The notes beneath the pieces are model-generated. The model made no database searches, had not been told where the DNA came from, and saw nothing but the letters and a program-made list of their open reading frames with translations. The position numbers and the translations under genes were made by a program. A DNA stretch of 35,817 bases, taken from an uncultured Sphingobacteriales bacterium (GTDB lineage Bacteria > Bacteroidota > Bacteroidia > Chitinophagales > Chitinophagaceae). The DNA is taken from NCBI GenBank assembly GCA_946479435.1, contig CAMLFX010000025.1, forward strand, positions 1-35,817, given 5' to 3'. Position 1 is the stretch's first letter. The number at the start of each line of letters is the position of its first letter. Of this stretch, positions 32,554-35,817 are shown in pieces.

Positions 32554-34323
32554 TTGGCACAGGATACTACTATAAAAAGGATCTTCGATATGCAGTTGCT
32601 GCGCAGGATATTCTCCTTCGCAGGGCCGTACAAAAAAAGTTTCTACTTAACCATTTTCATGTCGGTAGTATTGGCTGCGCTGGCGCCACTGCGCCCTTAC
32701 CTCATACAAGAGTCGGTTGATAAATACATTAACAACCGCTGGCTGGAGGGTTTGATATGGATCAGCGTGATACAGCTGGGCATCCTGCTTTTTGAAAGTT
32801 TACTGCGTTTTTGGTTCATGTACCGCATCAATTGGTTAGGGCAAAGCGTAGTGAACGATATGCGCAAAACCGTATTTCAGAAAATACTCTTCCAGGATGT
32901 AGCCTATTACGACCGCACTCCTATCGGCACATTGACCACCCGCACCATCAATGATATTGAAGCCGTAAACGATGTATTCTCTGAAGGCATCATATCTATT
33001 GTAGCCGATGTGCTTACCATCATTGCTATCATAGTAGTCATGCTGGTTACCGATTGGCGGTTGACCTGTATATGTTTAATACCTTTTCCAATTCTTATTG
33101 TTGCTACTTACTTCTTTAAAGAAAGCGTCAACAAATCTTTCCAGCGCGTACGTACTGCGGTAGCACAACTCAATGCCTTTGCGCAGGAGCACATTGTAGG
33201 CATGTACATAGTACAAGCTTTCGCAGCCGAACGTACAGAGATGGATAAATTCAACGCCATCAACAAAGAGCACCGCGATGCAAACGTGAAAGCCATCTTT
33301 GCCTATTCTGTTTTCTTTCCCGTAGTTGAGATTATTCTTGCAATATCGCTCGGCTTATTGGTATGGTGGGGTGCAACCCGCCTATTGCATTACGAAGTAA
33401 CACAAGGTGTAGTTATAGCATTCGTCATGTACCTCAACTTACTATTCCGCCCGCTGCGTATGCTGGCCGATAAGTTCAACGTACTGCAAATGGGTATGGT
33501 TGCCGGCGAGCGTGTATTGGGTGTATTAGATAGTAACGACCACCTGCAACACAACGGCACTTTAGTTGCAGAAAGAATAAATGGTGATGTGCGTTTTGAG
33601 GATGTGCGTTTCAGTTATAAGAAAGATGTACCTGTACTAAGAGGTGTTAGCTTTCATATACCTGCGGGTAAAACCATGGCGGTTGTTGGGCATACGGGTG
33701 CAGGTAAAACATCTATCATCAGCATACTGAACAGGTTGTATGAAATAGATGGCGGCAAGATACTGATAGATGGCCGCGACATAAATGAATACGACATCTA
33801 CAAATTGCGCAAACACATAGGTATTGTATTGCAGGATGTATTCTTATTCTCAGGTACTATTTACGATAACATTACCTTGCGTAACGATGCTATTCCACTT
33901 GAGCGTGTAGAACAGGTCTGCAAAGTATTGGGTATCCATAATTTTATTATGCGCCTGCCGGGTGGCTATTTGTTCGATGTTATGGAGCGTGGCAATACCT
34001 TATCGCAAGGCCAGCGCCAGTTGCTCTCTTTTGCACGTGCATTATTGTACAACCCTTCTATTTTGATACTAGACGAAGCCACCTCATCGGTTGATAGTGA
34101 AAGCGAACAACTGATACAACATGCTATCGATACCTTGATAAAAGACCGTACATCTATTGTTATTGCACATCGCTTGTCAACTATCCGTAAAGCCAACGAG
34201 ATCATTGTAATGGATAAAGGCCAGATCATTGAGCGTGGTACGCATGGTGAGTTATTACAGCAACAAGGCGAATACTACAAACTATATACTGCTGTTGAAA
34301 AACAGAAAGCTCCACTGGTTTAG
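32554..34323 (+). CDS. ABC exporter, fused membrane and ATPase domains (MsbA/MDR-like)
   Basis: The 589-residue half-transporter has six membrane helices in residues ~25-310 and a nucleotide-binding domain at ~340-580. The ATPase has Walker A GHTGAGKTS (Lys385), Q loop GIVLQDVFLFSG, signature LSQGQRQ, Walker B ILILDEATSS and H loop IVIAHRLST. It should act as a dimer in the inner membrane to export a lipid, drug or peptide; the cargo is not readable. The start is TTG at 32554, three bases after prfB ends; the next ATG is at 32590 (MQLLRRIFSF) and would remove 12 residues. Close spacing suggests co-transcription with prfB. The stop overlaps the convergent tag gene by four bases. Confidence 0.95.
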   Translation: MAQDTTIKRIFDMQLLRRIFSFAGPYKKSFYLTIFMSVVLAALAPLRPYLIQESVDKYINNRWLEGLIWISVIQLGILLFESLLRFWFMYRINWLGQSVVNDMRKTVFQKILFQDVAYYDRTPIGTLTTRTINDIEAVNDVFSEGIISIVADVLTIIAIIVVMLVTDWRLTCICLIPFPILIVATYFFKESVNKSFQRVRTAVAQLNAFAQEHIVGMYIVQAFAAERTEMDKFNAINKEHRDANVKAIFAYSVFFPVVEIILAISLGLLVWWGATRLLHYEVTQGVVIAFVMYLNLLFRPLRMLADKFNVLQMGMVAGERVLGVLDSNDHLQHNGTLVAERINGDVRFEDVRFSYKKDVPVLRGVSFHIPAGKTMAVVGHTGAGKTSIISILNRLYEIDGGKILIDGRDINEYDIYKLRKHIGIVLQDVFLFSGTIYDNITLRNDAIPLERVEQVCKVLGIHNFIMRLPGGYLFDVMERGNTLSQGQRQLLSFARALLYNPSILILDEATSSVDSESEQLIQHAIDTLIKDRTSIVIAHRLSTIRKANEIIVMDKGQIIERGTHGELLQQQGEYYKLYTAVEKQKAPLV

Positions 34324-34868
34324 GCTTTCATCCACAGTGGTTTTTCTTTCGCTGCTTTTTTGTAGATAGGGCAGCTGGTATCGTGTGCACCGGGCAACAT
34401 ACCTATGCTCATCAGGAATTCATTCACTATTTCTCCTCCGGTAAATTTAAATGTCTTTTTGAAGAGCTTCACCCATTCTTCTTTTGTTTTAGGGTGGTGA
34501 TGTCTCAGCCATTTCTCGAACGAGTCAAATTCCTTCTGCAATGCAAGGATGGTCTTAGCATTTTCTATGGCTGCATTTATTTTTAAGCGGTTACGGATAA
34601 TACCGGCATCGTTCATCAATCGCTCCCTGTCTGCTTCTGTATAAGCAGCTACTTTTTTTATATTGAAATTGCTGTACGCTTTTCTGAATGTCTTTTCCTT
34701 TTTCAGTATCGTTTCCCAGCTAAGGCCCGCCTGGTTTATCTCCAGCACCAATCTGCAAAACAGCTCATTATCATCATGTATCGGGAAACCATATTGCTCA
34801 TCGTGATAAGGTTTGTGTATCGCTTTCTTATCATCGCTCATATAAGCAAGTGCTGTGCAGTAAGACAT
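34320..34868 (-). CDS. tag: DNA-3-methyladenine glycosylase I
   Basis: This 182-residue base-excision repair enzyme removes 3-methyladenine from alkylated DNA. The zinc-binding residues fit E. coli Tag: Cys4 and His22 (KPYHDEQYG) at the N-terminus and His162/Cys166 (AHDTSCPIY) near the C-terminus, with the same spacing of four. The substrate pocket has LEINQAGLSWETIL, with Glu43 and Trp51 corresponding to Glu38 and Trp46. DAGIIRNRLKI and KTFKFTGGEIVNEFL are family motifs. It is convergent with the ABC exporter gene, sharing four bases at the stops, and no terminator separates them, so antisense read-through is possible. Confidence 0.96.
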   Translation of the reverse strand: MSYCTALAYMSDDKKAIHKPYHDEQYGFPIHDDNELFCRLVLEINQAGLSWETILKKEKTFRKAYSNFNIKKVAAYTEADRERLMNDAGIIRNRLKINAAIENAKTILALQKEFDSFEKWLRHHHPKTKEEWVKLFKKTFKFTGGEIVNEFLMSIGMLPGAHDTSCPIYKKAAKEKPLWMKA

Positions 34869-34968
34869 TTTTCAGTGTGTTTGAAAGGGCAATCTAAATA
34901 AACTTTCAAGACTAATTATTCGTGTTTTTCGATACCCATATAACAACTATTTAAAAAAATATTTTTCC

Positions 34969-35008
34969 GTAACCGATCAGTTACATATATTTGTAACCGA
35001 ACGGTTAC
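34969..35008. promoter_or_regulatory. Twin operator sites around a -7 element before the ArsR gene
   Basis: GTAACCGATCAGTTAC (34969-34984) and GTAACCGAACGGTTAC (34993-35008) are two near-identical inverted repeats, 24 bases apart. The second has perfect 7-base arms. Between and touching them is TATATTTG (34986-34993), a TAnnTTTG promoter element, so a protein on both sites would block transcription. The ArsR-family repressor encoded at 35026 is the obvious candidate, giving autoregulation. Confidence 0.65.
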
Positions 35009-35025
35009 TTAATTTATATCAACCA

Positions 35026-35346
35026 ATGAGAAGAGATGTTTTCCAGGCCATTGCCGACCCTACCCGCAGGGAAATAATTAACCTGTTGGCGCACCGGGAA
35101 TTGAACCTGAATGCTGTAGCTGACAATTTCGATATCAGCCGTCCAGCCATATCTAAACACATAAAGATCCTCACAGAATGCGGCCTGCTTATCATTAACC
35201 AGCAAGGCCGTGAACGTTATTGCCAGGCTAACCTGGGCAAGCTAAAAGAGGTACAGGACTGGACGGCGCAATACAGCGCCTTCTGGGATAAGAAGCTCGA
35301 TGCCCTGAGCGCATTCCTCGCTAAAGACAAAAAGAAAAAGAAATAA
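35026..35346 (+). CDS. ArsR-family transcriptional repressor
   Basis: The 106-residue winged helix-turn-helix protein has the typical RRDVFQAIADPTRREIINLL opening and recognition helix DISRPAISKHIKILTECGLL, followed by the wing INQQGRERYCQ. It lacks the metal-binding cysteine motif (CVC) of arsenic sensors, and belongs to the subgroup usually paired with an SRPBCC/AHSA1 gene, which follows 22 bases later. The C-terminus is Lys-rich (KDKKKKK). Twin inverted repeats flanking a promoter box lie just upstream and probably are its operators. The effector is unknown. Confidence 0.93.
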   Translation: MRRDVFQAIADPTRREIINLLAHRELNLNAVADNFDISRPAISKHIKILTECGLLIINQQGRERYCQANLGKLKEVQDWTAQYSAFWDKKLDALSAFLAKDKKKKK

Positions 35347-35368
35347 TTAAATCATAAAAACAATAACA

Positions 35369-35815
35369 ATGGAAACACAAACAAACACCGAACCGATTGT
35401 AAAAGAAGTATTGCTGGATGCTACCAGCGACCGTGTATGGCGTGCCATTACCGATAAAGACCAGATGAAAGATTGGTATTTTACACTCAGCGATTTTAAA
35501 CCCGAGGTAGGTTTTGAATTCAGCTTCAAAGGCAAAGGCAGCAAAGGTGAAGAATACACACACGAATGCCGTGTAACTAAAGTTGAGCCCGGCAAAATGC
35601 TGCAATACACCTGGACCTATAAAGGTTACCCCGGCGAATCGCTCGTTACTTTCGAACTGAACCCTGAAGGCAATAAAACCAAACTGAAACTTACACACGA
35701 AGGCCTGCATACATTCGCTAACAATGGTCCGGACTTTTTACCAAGCAGCTTCAATATGGGCTGGACGCATATCATCGAAAAATCAATTGTCGAATACCTG
35801 AAGAAGACAGCTTAA
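35369..35815 (+). CDS. SRPBCC/AHSA1-domain protein
   Basis: The 148-residue product has the START/SRPBCC fold with AHSA1-like features: EVLLDATSDRVWRAITDKDQ, then MKDWYF, FKPEVGFEF, and VTKVEPGKMLQYTWTYKGYP. The closing helix is NMGWTHIIEKSIVEYL. Such proteins bind a hydrophobic ligand in a central pocket and often sit beside an ArsR repressor, as here; the pair is likely one operon under the twin operators at 34969-35008. The ligand and role are not known. The stop codon ends at 35815, two bases from the window edge, so the gene is complete; later operon members could lie beyond the edge. Confidence 0.93.
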   Translation: METQTNTEPIVKEVLLDATSDRVWRAITDKDQMKDWYFTLSDFKPEVGFEFSFKGKGSKGEEYTHECRVTKVEPGKMLQYTWTYKGYPGESLVTFELNPEGNKTKLKLTHEGLHTFANNGPDFLPSSFNMGWTHIIEKSIVEYLKKTA

Positions 35816-35817
35816 TA

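Overview
The window looks like chromosomal DNA of a Bacteroidota bacterium, most likely a Chitinophagaceae-like member. The evidence is two proteins ending in type IX secretion (T9SS) type A sorting domains (LYPNPNNG, LYPNPNSG), lipoproteins with short lipoboxes, TAnnTTTG-type -7 promoter elements, very few Shine-Dalgarno sequences, a single-TM NarL-type kinase and a Y_Y_Y/LytS-type kinase. No rRNA, tRNA, IS element, integrase, phage gene or CRISPR array was seen. Taxonomy is inferred from gene content only.

Layout. 20-3595 (minus): a large cysteine-rich protein with a tandem-duplicated domain, a papain-like lipoprotein protease and a third lipoprotein. 3794-6332 (plus): lipoprotein, polytopic membrane protein, histidine kinase and NarL/LuxR response regulator, the last three overlapping. 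6558-9412: a stress pair, a DUF892/YciF ferritin-like protein and a KatE-type large catalase. 9576-13171: an unknown exported protein, a DEAD-box-type RNA helicase and a tandem UspA protein. 13202-14967: a structured leader RNA with a terminator-like hairpin, then an overlapping GNAT acetyltransferase and fold-type III PLP racemase. 15100-17281 (minus): an orphan LytS-like kinase followed by two paralogous small membrane proteins. 17407-20028: a periplasmic kinase-like domain fused to an Omp85-type barrel. 20102-20701 (minus): an NlpC/P60 lipoprotein. 20807-23068: a T9SS-exported subtilase. 23412-29057 (minus): a 1881-residue mosaic adhesin with a T9SS signal. 29397-30820: a small conserved protein and a BtrH-like protein. 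30907-34323: GtrA family, release factor 2 (prfB) and an ABC exporter. 34320-34868 (minus): Tag glycosylase. 35026-35815: an ArsR repressor with twin operators and an SRPBCC/AHSA1 protein.

How the genes fit together. Much of the window concerns the cell envelope (T9SS cargo, lipoproteins, NlpC/P60, Omp85 fusion, two sensor kinases), with housekeeping and stress genes between. The strongest candidates for something undescribed are the 5' leader before the GNAT-racemase pair, the kinase-like/Omp85 fusion with an apparent Asp-to-Gly change in its catalytic-loop-like motif, the protease-associated minus-strand cluster at the left end, and the small membrane protein pair behind the orphan LytS kinase. 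Everything here was read by eye without database searches.
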